DNA of 64,000 nt from Occultella glacieicola. GTDB taxonomy: Bacteria > Actinomycetota > Actinomycetes > Actinomycetales > Beutenbergiaceae. A model generated the notes under the pieces. The model was not told the origin of the DNA. It did not search any database and saw only the letters and a program-made list of their open reading frames with translations. The DNA lies in contig NZ_SMNA01000008.1 in NCBI RefSeq assembly GCF_004353825.1, positions 124,001 through 188,000 of the forward strand, written 5' to 3'. A program made the translations under genes and the position numbers. Shown in pieces: positions 34,232 to 43,082 of this stretch (its first letter is position 1; every line of letters begins with the position of its first letter).

Positions 34232-34932
34232 ACGAGGGCCGGCCCGACGGCGCCGGCTCGCCCGAGGAGTTCGACGAGGCCGCGTTCGAGGCCGCCTTCG
34301 AGGAGGCCTTCGGTGCGACCGCCGAGCCCGACCGCACGTTCCGGCGTGCCGCCGACGCCGACGGCGACTCCGCGGAACCCACCGTCGACGGCGGCGCCGC
34401 GCCCGGGGCCGAGCCGCTCTACGCGCCGGACGGAGTCCGTAAGCGCTCGGTGGTGGCCGTCGTGCTGACGCCGATCACCTCCGCGCCGGCCCTCGCCGGG
34501 CTGTGCGCGATCGCCAAGATCGACGCGGACATCGTGCCGGTCAGGCGTGGCAGTCTCGCCGTGCGGGTGATCCCGCAGTCCGACCAGGTGGACCCGGAGG
34601 AGTTCCTCACCGGGGCACCGGCCGCGGCCGTCGACCTCGCCGCGACGCTGTCCCGGACCGCGAAGGCCGGAGTCATCCTGCTCATCTCCCGCCTGGGGGA
34701 GGGTGACGAGGGCCTCACCGGCACGATCAGCGGGCGCAGCTACGTCAATGGCGACCCGGGCGAGGAGGTCAGCGCCGGCCTGATCCTCGCGAACGCCGAT
34801 GACGTCCTGGAGAACCTGCTGCTCGGCGTCATCACCCCGGAGGAGGCCCCCGGCCACCTGAAGCCGGCGAACCTGACCCGCTGGCAGGCCGGCCGGCTGT
34901 TCGGGCGGACCCAACGGAAGAAGAAGCCGTGA
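34228..34932 (+). CDS. hypothetical protein between hisB and hisH
   Basis: 234 aa from GTG 34228, overlapping hisB by 4 nt. The first 70 residues are acidic and Ala/Phe-repetitive ([16 protein letters not shown]) and look disordered; the rest ([20 protein letters not shown] ... [15 protein letters not shown]) is a compact alpha/beta domain with a basic tail (GRTQRKKKP). Not recognised. The same kind of gene is found in this place in related actinobacteria, as I recall, so a role tied to histidine synthesis or its regulation is possible but unproven. Confidence 0.8.
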   Translation: MNEGRPDGAGSPEEFDEAAFEAAFEEAFGATAEPDRTFRRAADADGDSAEPTVDGGAAPGAEPLYAPDGVRKRSVVAVVLTPITSAPALAGLCAIAKIDADIVPVRRGSLAVRVIPQSDQVDPEEFLTGAPAAAVDLAATLSRTAKAGVILLISRLGEGDEGLTGTISGRSYVNGDPGEEVSAGLILANADDVLENLLLGVITPEEAPGHLKPANLTRWQAGRLFGRTQRKKKP

Positions 34933-35549
34933 GCGCACCCGCGCCCACGGTCGTCGTCCTCGACTACGGCTCGGGGAACGTCCGCTCCGCCGTCCGTGCA
35001 CTCGAGCGCGTCGGCGCGCAGGTCGAGCTGACGGCGGATCCCGATGCGGTCGCCGCAGCGGACGGTCTGGTGGTTCCCGGTGTCGGTGCGTTCGCTGCCG
35101 TCATGACCGGCCTGAGGGAGGTCGGTGCAGCACGGATGATCGAGCGCCGGCTCTCCGGTGGCCGCCCGGTCCTGGGCATCTGCGTCGGCCAGCAGGTCCT
35201 GTTCTCCGCCGGCGTCGAGCACGGCGAACGCACCGAGGGCTTGGACCAGTGGCCTGGTGTGGTCGAGCGCCTGGACGCCTCGGTCGTCCCGCACATGGGC
35301 TGGTCCACGGTGACCCCGCCCACCGACAGCGTGCTCTTCGAGGGGATCGCCGATGAGCGCTTCTACTTCGTGCACTCCTACGCCGCGCGCACCGCCCCCG
35401 ACTATGCCCGGGTGACCTGGGCGACGCACGGCGTGGAGTTCGTCGCCGCCGTCGAGAACGGCGCCCTGAGCGCCACCCAGTTCCACCCCGAGAAGTCCGG
35501 TGACGCCGGTGCACACCTGTTGCGCAACTGGCTCGCCACCCTGCGCTGA
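34929..35549 (+). CDS. hisH: imidazole glycerol phosphate synthase glutaminase subunit HisH
   Basis: 206 aa. Class I glutamine amidotransferase: [43 protein letters not shown] with nucleophile Cys85, and [10 protein letters not shown] holding the His/Glu of the triad. It supplies ammonia to HisF, which is not in the window (hisF is commonly placed just downstream of priA but is absent here). GTG start overlaps the preceding stop. Confidence 0.96.
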   Translation: MSAPAPTVVVLDYGSGNVRSAVRALERVGAQVELTADPDAVAAADGLVVPGVGAFAAVMTGLREVGAARMIERRLSGGRPVLGICVGQQVLFSAGVEHGERTEGLDQWPGVVERLDASVVPHMGWSTVTPPTDSVLFEGIADERFYFVHSYAARTAPDYARVTWATHGVEFVAAVENGALSATQFHPEKSGDAGAHLLRNWLATLR

Positions 35550-35605
35550 GTCTCCGGGCTGAGCCTCCGCCTCGACCATCCCCGTTGGAAGGACCCCGAT
35601 TCCCC

Positions 35606-36337
35606 GTGACCACTCGCCTCGAACTGCTGCCCGCCGTCGACGTCGCCGACGGTCAGGCCGTGCGCCTGGTCCAGGGCGAGGCCGGCTCCGAGACCACCTA
35701 CGGCGCCCCGATGGACGCCGCGCTGGCCTGGCAGTCCGGTGGCGCCGAGTGGGTGCACCTGGTGGACCTGGACGCGGCGTTCGGGCGCGGTTCGAACGCT
35801 GAACTGCTCGCCGAGGTGGTCGGCACCCTCGACGTGGCAGTGGAACTGTCCGGCGGCATCCGCGACGACGCCTCGCTCGAGCGTGCGCTGGCCACCGGCT
35901 GCCGCCGGGTCAACCTCGGCACCGCCGCTCTGGAGAACCCGGACTGGACCGCAGCGGCAATCGCGCGGCACGGCGACCGGATCGCCGTCGGGCTCGACGT
36001 GCGCGGCACCACCCTCGCCGCCCGCGGCTGGACGAAGGAGGGCGGCGACCTGTGGGAGGTCCTCGCCCGCCTCGACGCCGACGGCTGCTCCCGCTACGTC
36101 CTGACCGACGTCACCAAGGACGGCACCATGCGCGGCCCGAACCTGCACCTGCTCCGCGAGTTCTGCGCCGCCACCGACGCCCCGGTGGTCGCCTCCGGCG
36201 GCATCTCCAGCCTGGAGGACCTGTCCGCCCTGCGGGGCCTGACCGACCTCGGCGTCGAGGGTGCGATCGTCGGCAAGGCTCTGTACGCCGGCGCGTTCAC
36301 GCTCGGCGAGGCGCTGGACGTCGCCGGCCGCCCGTGA
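35606..36337 (+). CDS. priA: bifunctional HisA/TrpF isomerase PriA
   Basis: (beta-alpha)8 barrel that isomerises both ProFAR (histidine) and PRA (tryptophan), typical of actinobacteria. 243 aa from GTG 35606, with TTGGAAGGAC upstream. [20 protein letters not shown] with the general-base Asp, [47 protein letters not shown] with the general-acid Asp, and [11 protein letters not shown]. Assignment to PriA rather than HisA rests on taxonomy; no separate trpF is visible. Confidence 0.92.
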   Translation: MTTRLELLPAVDVADGQAVRLVQGEAGSETTYGAPMDAALAWQSGGAEWVHLVDLDAAFGRGSNAELLAEVVGTLDVAVELSGGIRDDASLERALATGCRRVNLGTAALENPDWTAAAIARHGDRIAVGLDVRGTTLAARGWTKEGGDLWEVLARLDADGCSRYVLTDVTKDGTMRGPNLHLLREFCAATDAPVVASGGISSLEDLSALRGLTDLGVEGAIVGKALYAGAFTLGEALDVAGRP

Positions 36338-37113
36338 GACCGGCGCCCGACCGGCTGCCCGACGGTCGCCCGCTGCCGGACGGCGGCGGGCGGTCCCTGC
36401 CGCCCACCCCGAAATACGCGGGGGACGACGGCGGCACCGACCCGTCGCTGGCCGCGGCGCTCTCGGAGCCCGACGGCGGCGCGCGCCTTCGTGCGGTCGT
36501 GCGCGCCCTGGGCGGGGCGCGGGTGCTCGTGCCCGTGGTGGCGCACCTGGAGGAGCGAGCCGACGCCGTCGGGCACGAGATCAACGGCCACGAGGTGCAG
36601 GTCGCGGGCGAGAAGAGCGCCTCGGCCGCGATGGTCACGGTGGCCACGCCGGACGGGCGCGCGGCGGTCCCCGTGTTCTCCGGGATGGCCGCCCTGACCG
36701 CGTGGCGCGCGGACGCCCGGCCGATCCCGGCCGAGGGGGTGCGGGCCGCGCTGTCCGCGGCGGCCGACGCCGACGGACTGCTGGTCCTGGACCCGGCCGG
36801 GCCGGTGCCGGTCCTGGTGCCCCGCCCGGCCGTCTGGGCGATCGGCCAGCAGCGCGAGTGGGTGCCGGCCGTCGATGACCCGGAGGTCGCGGAGGCGATC
36901 CGGGCGGCCCTGGCCACGGTGCCCGGCGTGGTCGAGGTCCGGGTGCAGCCGGGGGAGCGGGCCGAGGTCAGGGTGGTGCTGGGGTTGCGGCAGGGGCTGG
37001 ACCGGGCCGGCCTGGATCAGGTGCTGCGCGACGCGAGTGGCGCGCTGGCCGCTCAGCAGATCGTGGCCGAGCGGGTGGACTCGCTGGAGTTGCGGGTGGT
37101 CGGCGCGGGTTGA
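36334..37113 (+). CDS. SseB-domain protein
   Basis: 259 aa from GTG 36334, overlapping the priA stop. SseB N-terminal domain ([19 protein letters not shown] ... [38 protein letters not shown]) and a second domain ([19 protein letters not shown]). SseB proteins are linked to serine sensitivity in E. coli and are frequent after priA in actinobacteria. About 45 Pro/Asp-rich residues precede the domain. Molecular role unknown. Confidence 0.85.
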   Translation: MRPAPDRLPDGRPLPDGGGRSLPPTPKYAGDDGGTDPSLAAALSEPDGGARLRAVVRALGGARVLVPVVAHLEERADAVGHEINGHEVQVAGEKSASAAMVTVATPDGRAAVPVFSGMAALTAWRADARPIPAEGVRAALSAAADADGLLVLDPAGPVPVLVPRPAVWAIGQQREWVPAVDDPEVAEAIRAALATVPGVVEVRVQPGERAEVRVVLGLRQGLDRAGLDQVLRDASGALAAQQIVAERVDSLELRVVGAG

Positions 37114-37159
37114 GACCGGTGCCACACCGGCCCCGGGTGGTCCGCGACCGCCCTCATGC

Positions 37160-37165
37160 TAAAGT
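37160..37165 (+). promoter_or_regulatory. -10 hexamer TAAAGT for the infC operon
   Basis: TAAAGT in the gap after sseB; transcription from here would give a leader of about 245 nt before infC. The -35 region is not convincing. Confidence 0.4.
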
Positions 37166-37171
37166 TGGTCA

Positions 37172-37417
37172 TTGACCGACCGGTCTCGCTTCGGCACGAC
37201 CGGTGTGCAAGCGGAGTTTCTCCCACCTTTGCTCGACCGGAACGGATCATGCCGCCGACAGGGTACGGGTTCAGGTCGAGGGTCCTGCCGGACCCTCAGT
37301 ACCGGCCGAGGCGATTCGTGCCGGAACAGACCCGAGGCCTCCGTGTGCACCGCACCCGGAGGCCTTTTCCGTGCGGCGCGGTGAACCGACACGACTTTCT
37401 CTCGTAAGGAGCACCAC
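37172..37417 (+). promoter_or_regulatory. infC-rpmI-rplT leader with two hairpins
   Basis: The leader contains a hairpin at 37278-37297 (8-bp stem GAGGGTCC, 4-nt loop) and a terminator at 37335-37368. A terminator inside the leader suggests attenuation of the translation operon, as in ribosomal-protein leaders. No known Rfam family was recognised. Confidence 0.55.
37335..37368 (+). terminator. Rho-independent terminator in the infC leader
   Basis: Arms AGGCCTCCG (37335-37343) and CGGAGGCCT (37357-37365) with an inner GTG/CAC pairing, followed directly by TTTT. It lies 50 nt before infC, so it is likely an attenuator rather than the end of sseB transcription alone. Confidence 0.75.
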
Positions 37418-38017
37418 ATCAGCGAGCCCCGCATCAATGAGCGGATCCGCGTGCCTGAGGTGCGTCTGGTCGGGCCGAACGGTGAGCAGGTTGGCATCGT
37501 TCGGGTCGAGGACGCCCTGCGACTGGCTGCGGAGGCCGACCTGGACCTGGTCGAGGTCGCCCCCGAGGCGCGCCCACCGGTCTGCAAGCTCATGGACTTC
37601 GGCAAGTTCAAGTACGAAGCCGACATGAAGGCGCGTGACGCCCGGCGCAACCAGGCGAACACCGTCCTCAAGGAGATCCGGTTCCGGCTGAAGATCGACC
37701 CGCACGACTACGGCACCAAGAAGGGCCATGTCGAGCGGTTCCTCAAGGCCGGCGACAAGGTCAAGGTGATGATCATGTTCCGCGGGCGTGAGCAGTCACG
37801 TCCGGAGATGGGCATGCGCCTGCTGCAGCGGCTCGCCGAGGATGTGGCGGAACTGGGCCACGTCGAGAGCACCCCGCGTCAGGATGGTCGCAACATGACG
37901 ATGGTGCTCGGCCCGAACAAGAAGAAGACCGAGACCCGCAACGAACAGCGCCGCCGCGCTCAGCAGGCCGCCGCCAAGGCGGAGCCTGCCGACGCGGAGG
38001 CCACCGAGGCCGGCTGA
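37418..38017 (+). CDS. infC: translation initiation factor IF-3, ATC start
   Basis: 199 aa. The protein begins [20 protein letters not shown]; the initiating codon is ATC at 37418, 7 nt after AAGGA, and no ATG/GTG in frame gives the complete N-domain (the next, GTG at about 37451, would truncate it). Rare AUU/AUC starts are conserved in infC, where IF3 discriminates against its own start codon. It has the IF3 N-domain, a linker and C-domain ([15 protein letters not shown]) and a basic/acidic tail. Confidence 0.93.
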   Translation: MSEPRINERIRVPEVRLVGPNGEQVGIVRVEDALRLAAEADLDLVEVAPEARPPVCKLMDFGKFKYEADMKARDARRNQANTVLKEIRFRLKIDPHDYGTKKGHVERFLKAGDKVKVMIMFRGREQSRPEMGMRLLQRLAEDVAELGHVESTPRQDGRNMTMVLGPNKKKTETRNEQRRRAQQAAAKAEPADAEATEAG

Positions 38018-38047
38018 CCCCAGCCGGCTACCAACAAGGAACAAGAG

Positions 38048-38242
38048 ATGCCGAAGAACAAGACGAACTCCGGTGCCAAGAAGCGCTTCCGGATCACCGG
38101 TTCCGGGAAGGTCATGCGCCAGCGTGCCCGCCACGTCCACAAGTTCCAGGAGCGCCGCGCCAGCCAGGCCCGCCGCCTCGTGAACGACGTCGTGGTCTCC
38201 CCGGCCGACGAGAAGAAGATCAAGAAGCTGCTCGGCAAGTAA
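38048..38242 (+). CDS. rpmI: ribosomal protein bL35
   Basis: 64 aa, MPKNKTNSGAKKRFRITGSG..., very basic, normal length. ATG follows AAGGAACAAGAG. Second gene of the conserved infC-rpmI-rplT operon. Confidence 0.98.
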   Translation: MPKNKTNSGAKKRFRITGSGKVMRQRARHVHKFQERRASQARRLVNDVVVSPADEKKIKKLLGK

Positions 38243-38277
38243 CGCCGCGCCCTACCACCGAGATTTAGGAGTACGAC

Positions 38278-38667
38278 GTGGCACGCGTCAAGCGGGCGGT
38301 CAACGCCCAGAAGAAGCGCAGGACGACCCTCGAGCGGGCCAGCGGTTACCGCGGCCAGCGCTCGCGCCTGTACCGCAAGGCCAAGGAGCAGGTCACCCAC
38401 TCGCTGACCTACGCCTACCGGGACCGCCGGGCGAAGAAGGGTGACTTCCGTCGCCTGTGGATCCAGCGGATCAACGCCGCTGCCCGCGCCAACGGGATCA
38501 CCTACAACCGGTTCATCCAGGGCCTGAAGGCCGCGGGGGTCGAGGTGGACCGTCGCGTCCTCGCCGACCTCGCCGTCACGGACGCCACCGCCTTCGAGGC
38601 GCTGGTCACCCTGGCCAAGAGCAACCTGCCCGAGGACGTCAACGCGCCGGCCACGCCGGCCGCCTGA
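38278..38667 (+). CDS. rplT: ribosomal protein bL20
   Basis: 129 aa from GTG with TAGGAG upstream. [21 protein letters not shown]-terminus and [20 protein letters not shown] core are diagnostic. Binds 23S rRNA early in large-subunit assembly; in some bacteria it represses its own operon. The C-terminus is a little longer than average (Ala/Pro-rich). Confidence 0.98.
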   Translation: MARVKRAVNAQKKRRTTLERASGYRGQRSRLYRKAKEQVTHSLTYAYRDRRAKKGDFRRLWIQRINAAARANGITYNRFIQGLKAAGVEVDRRVLADLAVTDATAFEALVTLAKSNLPEDVNAPATPAA

Positions 38668-38701
38668 CCCACTCGAAGCACAGACACACCCGAACGCCCG
38701 G

Positions 38702-39577
38702 ATGATGCCCGATCCGGACCTGACCAACCCCCGCGCCGAGCGGGTGAAGGCGGTCCGGGGCCTCGCCGGGCGTTCGGCGCGCTCCCGGCACGGTCAGTTC
38801 CTCGCCGAGGGACCACAGACCGTGCGGGAGGCCGTCGCGTTCGCGGCCGAGCACGTCCGGGACGTCTACCTGACGCCGCAGGCCGCCGAGCGCTACCCCG
38901 AGATCGTCGACGCGGCCCACATCGCCGGCCTGTATCTGCACCTGGGCAGCCCCGAGGTGCTCGACGCGATGAGCCCGGACGCCCAAGGGGTCCTCGCGGT
39001 CCTGAACACCTGGGACACCCCGCTCGCGTCGGTGCTGGCCGCCGACCCGGCGCCGCGCCTGATCGCACTGCTGTCCCAGGTGCGCGACCCGGGCAACGCG
39101 GGCACCGTCATCCGGGCCGCGGACGCCGCTGGGGCCGATGCGGTGATCCTGACCTCCGCGAGCGTGGACGCCCACAACCCGAAGGTGGTGCGCGCCACCG
39201 CCGGCTCCCTGTTCCACGTCCCGGTCGTCACCGGGCTCACCCTGGACGATGCGGTCACCGCTGCGCGCGCCGCCGGGATGCAGATCCTCGCCGCCGACGG
39301 CGCCGGCGCCGTCGACCTGGACGAGCTCGCCGAGTCCCCGCGCTCCGGGGCCGACGGCGCCGGCGGCGCCGACCTCGCCGCGCCGACCGTCTGGGTGTTC
39401 GGCAACGAAGCCTGGGGTCTGGGTGCACCCGAACGCGCGCTCGCCGACGCCGTGGTCCGGATCCCGATCCGAGGCCGCGCCGAGTCGCTGAACCTGGCCA
39501 TGGCCGCCACCCTGTGCCTGTACGCCTCCGGCCGGGCACCCAGGCACCGCCGCCCGTGGGAACCGACCGAGTGGTGA
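38702..39577 (+). CDS. SpoU/TrmH-family RNA 2'-O-methyltransferase
   Basis: 291 aa (ATG 38702; ATG 38705 also possible). SpoU substrate-binding domain at the N-terminus (RHGQFLAEGPQTVREAVAF), then the knotted SPOUT domain: LLSQVRDPGNAGTVIRAADA, WVFGNEAWGL and VVRIPIRGRAESLNLAMAAT. Probably methylates 23S rRNA, as in the TsnR/RlmB group; target nucleotide not determined. The GTGA overlap couples it to the next gene. Confidence 0.92.
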   Translation: MMPDPDLTNPRAERVKAVRGLAGRSARSRHGQFLAEGPQTVREAVAFAAEHVRDVYLTPQAAERYPEIVDAAHIAGLYLHLGSPEVLDAMSPDAQGVLAVLNTWDTPLASVLAADPAPRLIALLSQVRDPGNAGTVIRAADAAGADAVILTSASVDAHNPKVVRATAGSLFHVPVVTGLTLDDAVTAARAAGMQILAADGAGAVDLDELAESPRSGADGAGGADLAAPTVWVFGNEAWGLGAPERALADAVVRIPIRGRAESLNLAMAATLCLYASGRAPRHRRPWEPTEW

Positions 39578-40230
39578 GCGGACTGCCCGCGGCACCGGAC
39601 GCCGTCGTGCCGTTGGTGCGGCGGGTCCGCGGCCTCGCGGCCACCCGCGACCGGGTCCTCCTCGGCGTGGTCGGCTCGCCCGGCGCGGGCAAGTCCACCC
39701 TGACCGATGCCCTCGGTGCGGCGCTCGAGTCGGACGGGCTCCGTTGCGCCGTCGTCGGCATGGACGGGTTCCACCTCGCGCAGGCCGAGCTCGAGCGCCT
39801 CGGTCGGGCCGACCGCAAGGGTGCGATCGACACGTTCGACGGCGACGGGTACCTCGCGCTGCTGCGGCGGCTGCGTGCGCAGCGCCCGGGTGACGACGTG
39901 ATCTACGCGCCCCGCTATCTGCGTGGCGCGATGGAGCAGCCGATCGGCAGCCACACGCCGGTCGCCGGCGACGTGCGGGTGCTGCTCACCGAGGGCAACT
40001 ACCTCCTCGCCGACGTCCCGCCCTGGCACCGGGTCCGTGAGGTCCTGGACGAGATCTGGTTCCTGCGCACCGACCCGCTCGTCCGGCGGGAACGGCTGCT
40101 CGCCCGGCATCTGGCGAACGGCAAGACCCTGGAGCGCGCGCTCGCGTTCACCGACGGCTCCGACGCCCGCAACGCGAAGCTCATCGAGGCGACCGCCGGG
40201 GCGGCGGATCTGGTCGTCGACTGGGACTGA
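39574..40230 (+). CDS. nucleoside/pantothenate-type kinase-like P-loop protein
   Basis: 218 aa from GTG 39574. Walker A GSPGAGKSTLTDALG, then VVGMDGFHLAQAELERLGRA with the DGFH signature of the uridine-kinase/PanK-like group, IDTFDGDGYLALLRRLRAQ, YLRGAMEQPIGS and VLLTEGNYLL. Family members phosphorylate sugars or nucleosides; substrate unknown. Its last five codons and stop are part of a 24-bp sequence repeated exactly 3560 bp downstream. Confidence 0.85.
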   Translation: MSGLPAAPDAVVPLVRRVRGLAATRDRVLLGVVGSPGAGKSTLTDALGAALESDGLRCAVVGMDGFHLAQAELERLGRADRKGAIDTFDGDGYLALLRRLRAQRPGDDVIYAPRYLRGAMEQPIGSHTPVAGDVRVLLTEGNYLLADVPPWHRVREVLDEIWFLRTDPLVRRERLLARHLANGKTLERALAFTDGSDARNAKLIEATAGAADLVVDWD

Positions 40231-40237
40231 CCGGCGC
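40214..40237. repeat. 24-bp direct repeat, left copy
   Basis: Identical to 43774-43797. It covers the last five codons and stop of the kinase gene plus 7 nt. The repeats bracket the histidine kinase/ABC/response-regulator genes. Flanking bases differ immediately outside. Confidence 0.93.
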
Positions 40238-40245
40238 TCGGAGCG

Positions 40246-41169
40246 CTACGGTCCGGCGGGTCGACGGGGAACGGCGACCCAGAGCACGAGCCGATCCTCG
40301 GGGCTCTCCTTGCGATGCTCGAGCGTTGCCGAGGCGCAGCCGCCCAGCTGCCGGGCCAGCACGCTGACGATCGACAACCCCAGCCCGGTGGTGCGGTCGG
40401 AGCGCGAGGAGTCGGCTGTGAAGAAGCGCTCGAACAGTCGGTCCGGGTCGACCGCGGCACCCGGCGGGAACGGGTTCGCACACCGGATCTCGACGTGGTC
40501 GCCGGTCGTCACGACTGCGACCTCCAGATGGCCCTGCCCGTGCTGGGCGGCGTTTCGGACGAGGTTCTGCACGATCCGGGTCAACTTCTCGCGGTCCGTG
40601 GTGACCAGGACCGGGCCGGGCGGGTCGAAGCGGACGTCGAGGCCGGCGTCCTCCAGTGATTGGGTCGCCGCGAGCAGGACGTCGGCGACCAGGATCGCGA
40701 CGTCGACCTCCTCGTGCACGATCCGCGGCTCGGCCTCGAGTAGGTAGCTGTACTCGTAGAGCCGTTGGACCAACGTCTCCAGTTCGGTCGCGTGCCGCTG
40801 CGCGACGGCGAGCTTGGCGCGCTGGTCGGCGTCCAGGTCGGAACGGCCGAGCAGTTGTTGGTAGCCGCGCACGGCGGTCAGCGGGGTGCGTAGGTCGTGG
40901 CTGATGTCGGTGATCAGGGCACGGAACCGCAGTTCGTCCCGGTGGGACCGGACCTCGGCGTCCCGGGTCGCCCGGAGAGCCTCGTCGGTTCGCACCGCGA
41001 GGGCCTCCAGCGCAGGGTTGATCAGGTCGAGGGTGATCGTGGTGCGTTCGTCGCCACGCAGGCGCGAGGTGAGCTGCCGGGTGAGGGTGCGGACCTGGCG
41101 CACGATCAGCGCCAGGTAGACCAGCACCGCGACGAGGGCAGTGGCGAGCAGAACGATCGCGGTGACCAC
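40246..41169 (-). CDS. sensor histidine kinase without extracellular sensor domain
   Basis: 307 aa from GTG 41169 with GGGAGGGCACC upstream. A single hydrophobic N-terminal segment (TAIVLLATALVAVLVYLALI), a linker, the HisKA dimerisation domain (ITDISHDLRTPLTAVRGYQQ, phosphorylated His), and HATPase (NLVRNAAQHGQG, TTGLGLSIVSVLA). No periplasmic loop is present, as in kinases that sense through a partner transporter (BceS-like). It is the last gene of a regulator/ATPase/permease/kinase set. Confidence 0.93.
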   Translation of the reverse strand: MVTAIVLLATALVAVLVYLALIVRQVRTLTRQLTSRLRGDERTTITLDLINPALEALAVRTDEALRATRDAEVRSHRDELRFRALITDISHDLRTPLTAVRGYQQLLGRSDLDADQRAKLAVAQRHATELETLVQRLYEYSYLLEAEPRIVHEEVDVAILVADVLLAATQSLEDAGLDVRFDPPGPVLVTTDREKLTRIVQNLVRNAAQHGQGHLEVAVVTTGDHVEIRCANPFPPGAAVDPDRLFERFFTADSSRSDRTTGLGLSIVSVLARQLGGCASATLEHRKESPEDRLVLWVAVPRRPAGP

Positions 41170-41233
41170 GGTGCCCTCCCGGTGTGGCTGTCCCCGGGCG
41201 CGGACGGCGCCCCCTGCGGGCCACTGTAGGGCG

Positions 41234-42016
41234 CTACTTGACGTCCGCCCGGCGGAAGAGCAGCCACGCCAGCGCGCCCATCGCGGCGATGAACACCACC
41301 GAGACGGCGGTAGTGGTCAGCAGGTCACCGGTGCTGCTGTCCGGGAGCGGCATCCGGTCGGCGGAGAACGGGGTGAGCCCGGCGATCGCCTCGCCGGGAG
41401 CGGTGTCCGAGACGGTGCTGACGAGCAGGTCCGCGACGAACGACCAGACGAAGCCCGTCGCCATCACCACGATGGGCCGCTTCAGCACGAAGGCGAGCGG
41501 GATGCACACAGCGAGCTTCGCGGCGTAGAGCAGCCCGGTCACCACACTCACCGCGACCAGGTGGACGACGCCGCCCGCGTCGAGCTCCACGGAGTCGGCC
41601 GTGAGCAACGCGAACGTCGTCGGGAGCGCCGGCTCGAAGGACGCGCCCGTTGCCCGCCCCACGAGCGCGGCCAACCCGTAGGGCAGGCTCACCAGGATCA
41701 CCGCGAGCGAGGCGGTCATGGCCTTCGAGGCGACGACCGGTCCGCGGCCCGCCGCGAGCAGTGCGGCGTGGACGGACTTCGTCTCGAAGGGGCGGGCGAT
41801 GGCGAGACCGATCAGCAGCGGGCCGAGCAGACTGATGATCAGGATGTCGCTGACGCCCTGCACACCGCTCGCGGACGCGGGATCGAGACCGCCGCTCGCC
41901 AACCGGTACTGCAGGAAGGTGTAGAGCGCAGCGGCTGCGCACGCCACCAGGACACTGACGGTCATCGCGGTCGAGTGGCGTTGGACATAGAGGTCGGCCT
42001 GCAGTTGGTTGATCAT
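41234..42016 (-). CDS. ABC-2-type permease (BcrB/LanE-like)
   Basis: 260 aa, about six hydrophobic helices (TVSVLVACAAAALYTFL, IISLLGPLLIGLAIARP, LAVILVSLPYGLAALVG, LVAVSVVTGLLYAAKL, and two more) with cytoplasmic loop MINQLQADLYVQ at the start. This arrangement matches permeases of bacitracin/lantibiotic immunity transporters. Its ATG overlaps the ATPase stop, so the pair makes a transporter. Confidence 0.87.
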   Translation of the reverse strand: MINQLQADLYVQRHSTAMTVSVLVACAAAALYTFLQYRLASGGLDPASASGVQGVSDILIISLLGPLLIGLAIARPFETKSVHAALLAAGRGPVVASKAMTASLAVILVSLPYGLAALVGRATGASFEPALPTTFALLTADSVELDAGGVVHLVAVSVVTGLLYAAKLAVCIPLAFVLKRPIVVMATGFVWSFVADLLVSTVSDTAPGEAIAGLTPFSADRMPLPDSSTGDLLTTTAVSVVFIAAMGALAWLLFRRADVK

Positions 42017-42933
42017 GATCTCCCCGCTCCGGTGACGGTGAGGAAGAAGCTCTCGAGCGACTCTCCCTCAGGGCTGAAGGCGGTGGGCCACACGTCCTGG
42101 CGGACCAGGGTGCGCAGCACGGACTCGGCGTCGTCGAGGTGCGAGGTGAGCCGGACCGAGCGGTCCGGCATCACGGTGAAGTCCGACGTCCCCAGGCCCT
42201 GCTCAAGAACGGTGGTCAGGCGCTCGGTATCGGGTGCCTCGATGCGTAAGAACCTCTGCGTCTGCGCATCGAGCTCGGCGAGGGTAAGGGTCCGGCGCAC
42301 GGCGCCGCGGTCCACGATGATGTAGTCCGTTGCGGTCTGGTACAGCTCCGGCAGGTTGTGGCTGGAGAGCAGGACCGTGATGCCGCGCTCGATCGCGAGG
42401 TCCCGGATGAGGCGCCGCACCTCGACCACTCCGGCGGGATCCAGCCCGTTGACCGGCTCGTCGAGGACCAGCAGTTCCGGCGCCGAGATCAGGGCCAGCG
42501 CGATTCCCAGGCGCTGGCGCATGCCGAGCGAGAAGTTCGAGACCCGCTTGCGGCCGGTGTCGGCCAGCCCGACGAGCTCCAACAGCTCGGTCTCGACGTT
42601 GGGGTCGGGCACGCCGCGGATCAGACGGTGCACGTGCATGTTCTGCCGCGCCGTCATCGCACCGTAGGGCGTCGGGGTCTCGATCAGGGTCCCGATCCGG
42701 GCCAGGTCCTGCTGCCGTGGACGCTCCGCGTCGGAGCCGAACAGACTGATCGTGCCGGCGGTCGGGATCGCCAGTCCCGAGATCATCCGCATCAGGGTGG
42801 TCTTGCCGGCCCCGTTCGACCCGATCAGGCCGTACACGCGACCACGCTCCATCCGGATGCTGACGTCGTCGACCGCACGCTGCTCGCCGTACCGTTTGGT
42901 GAGCCCGCGGGTGACGAGTACCTCCTCGGTCAT
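42013..42933 (-). CDS. ABC transporter ATP-binding protein (BcrA-like)
   Basis: 306 aa from ATG 42933 with GGAGGAGATCGGC upstream. Walker A GSNGAGKTTLMRM, Q-loop region IGTLIETPTPYGAMTARQN, signature NFSLGMRQRLGIALAL, Walker B LLVLDEPVNGLDP and switch His in SSHNLPELY. The C-terminal domain of about 80 aa is as in BcrA/NatA drug and peptide exporters. Probably protects against membrane-active peptides; substrate unproven. Confidence 0.94.
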   Translation of the reverse strand: MTEEVLVTRGLTKRYGEQRAVDDVSIRMERGRVYGLIGSNGAGKTTLMRMISGLAIPTAGTISLFGSDAERPRQQDLARIGTLIETPTPYGAMTARQNMHVHRLIRGVPDPNVETELLELVGLADTGRKRVSNFSLGMRQRLGIALALISAPELLVLDEPVNGLDPAGVVEVRRLIRDLAIERGITVLLSSHNLPELYQTATDYIIVDRGAVRRTLTLAELDAQTQRFLRIEAPDTERLTTVLEQGLGTSDFTVMPDRSVRLTSHLDDAESVLRTLVRQDVWPTAFSPEGESLESFFLTVTGAGRS

Positions 42934-43020
42934 GCCGATCTCCTCCGCCGGTTCCCGGGCCGATCGCGGCCCGGATCTTCTGGACGTCACCGACCGTACG
43001 GACCGGAGGTTCAGCCGACG

Positions 43021-43082
43021 TCAAGTGGCGACCGAGAGGGTGTGGAAAGGGTCAAGAAGCGTCAGGATCGCGTCAGGACCCG
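43021..43082 (-). promoter_or_regulatory. possible OmpR-type response-regulator boxes
   Basis: TCAAG or TCAGG words start at 43021, 43052, 43062 and 43073; the last three are spaced 10-11 bp, the helical repeat used by OmpR-family regulators. They lie upstream of the ATPase gene and overlap the end of the regulator gene. Weak evidence. Confidence 0.25.

Noticed and set aside
37141-37417. A tRNA gene in the infC leader
   Set aside because: The paired segments do not give acceptor, D, anticodon and T arms; a protein leader with terminator fits better. No tRNA was recognised anywhere in the window.
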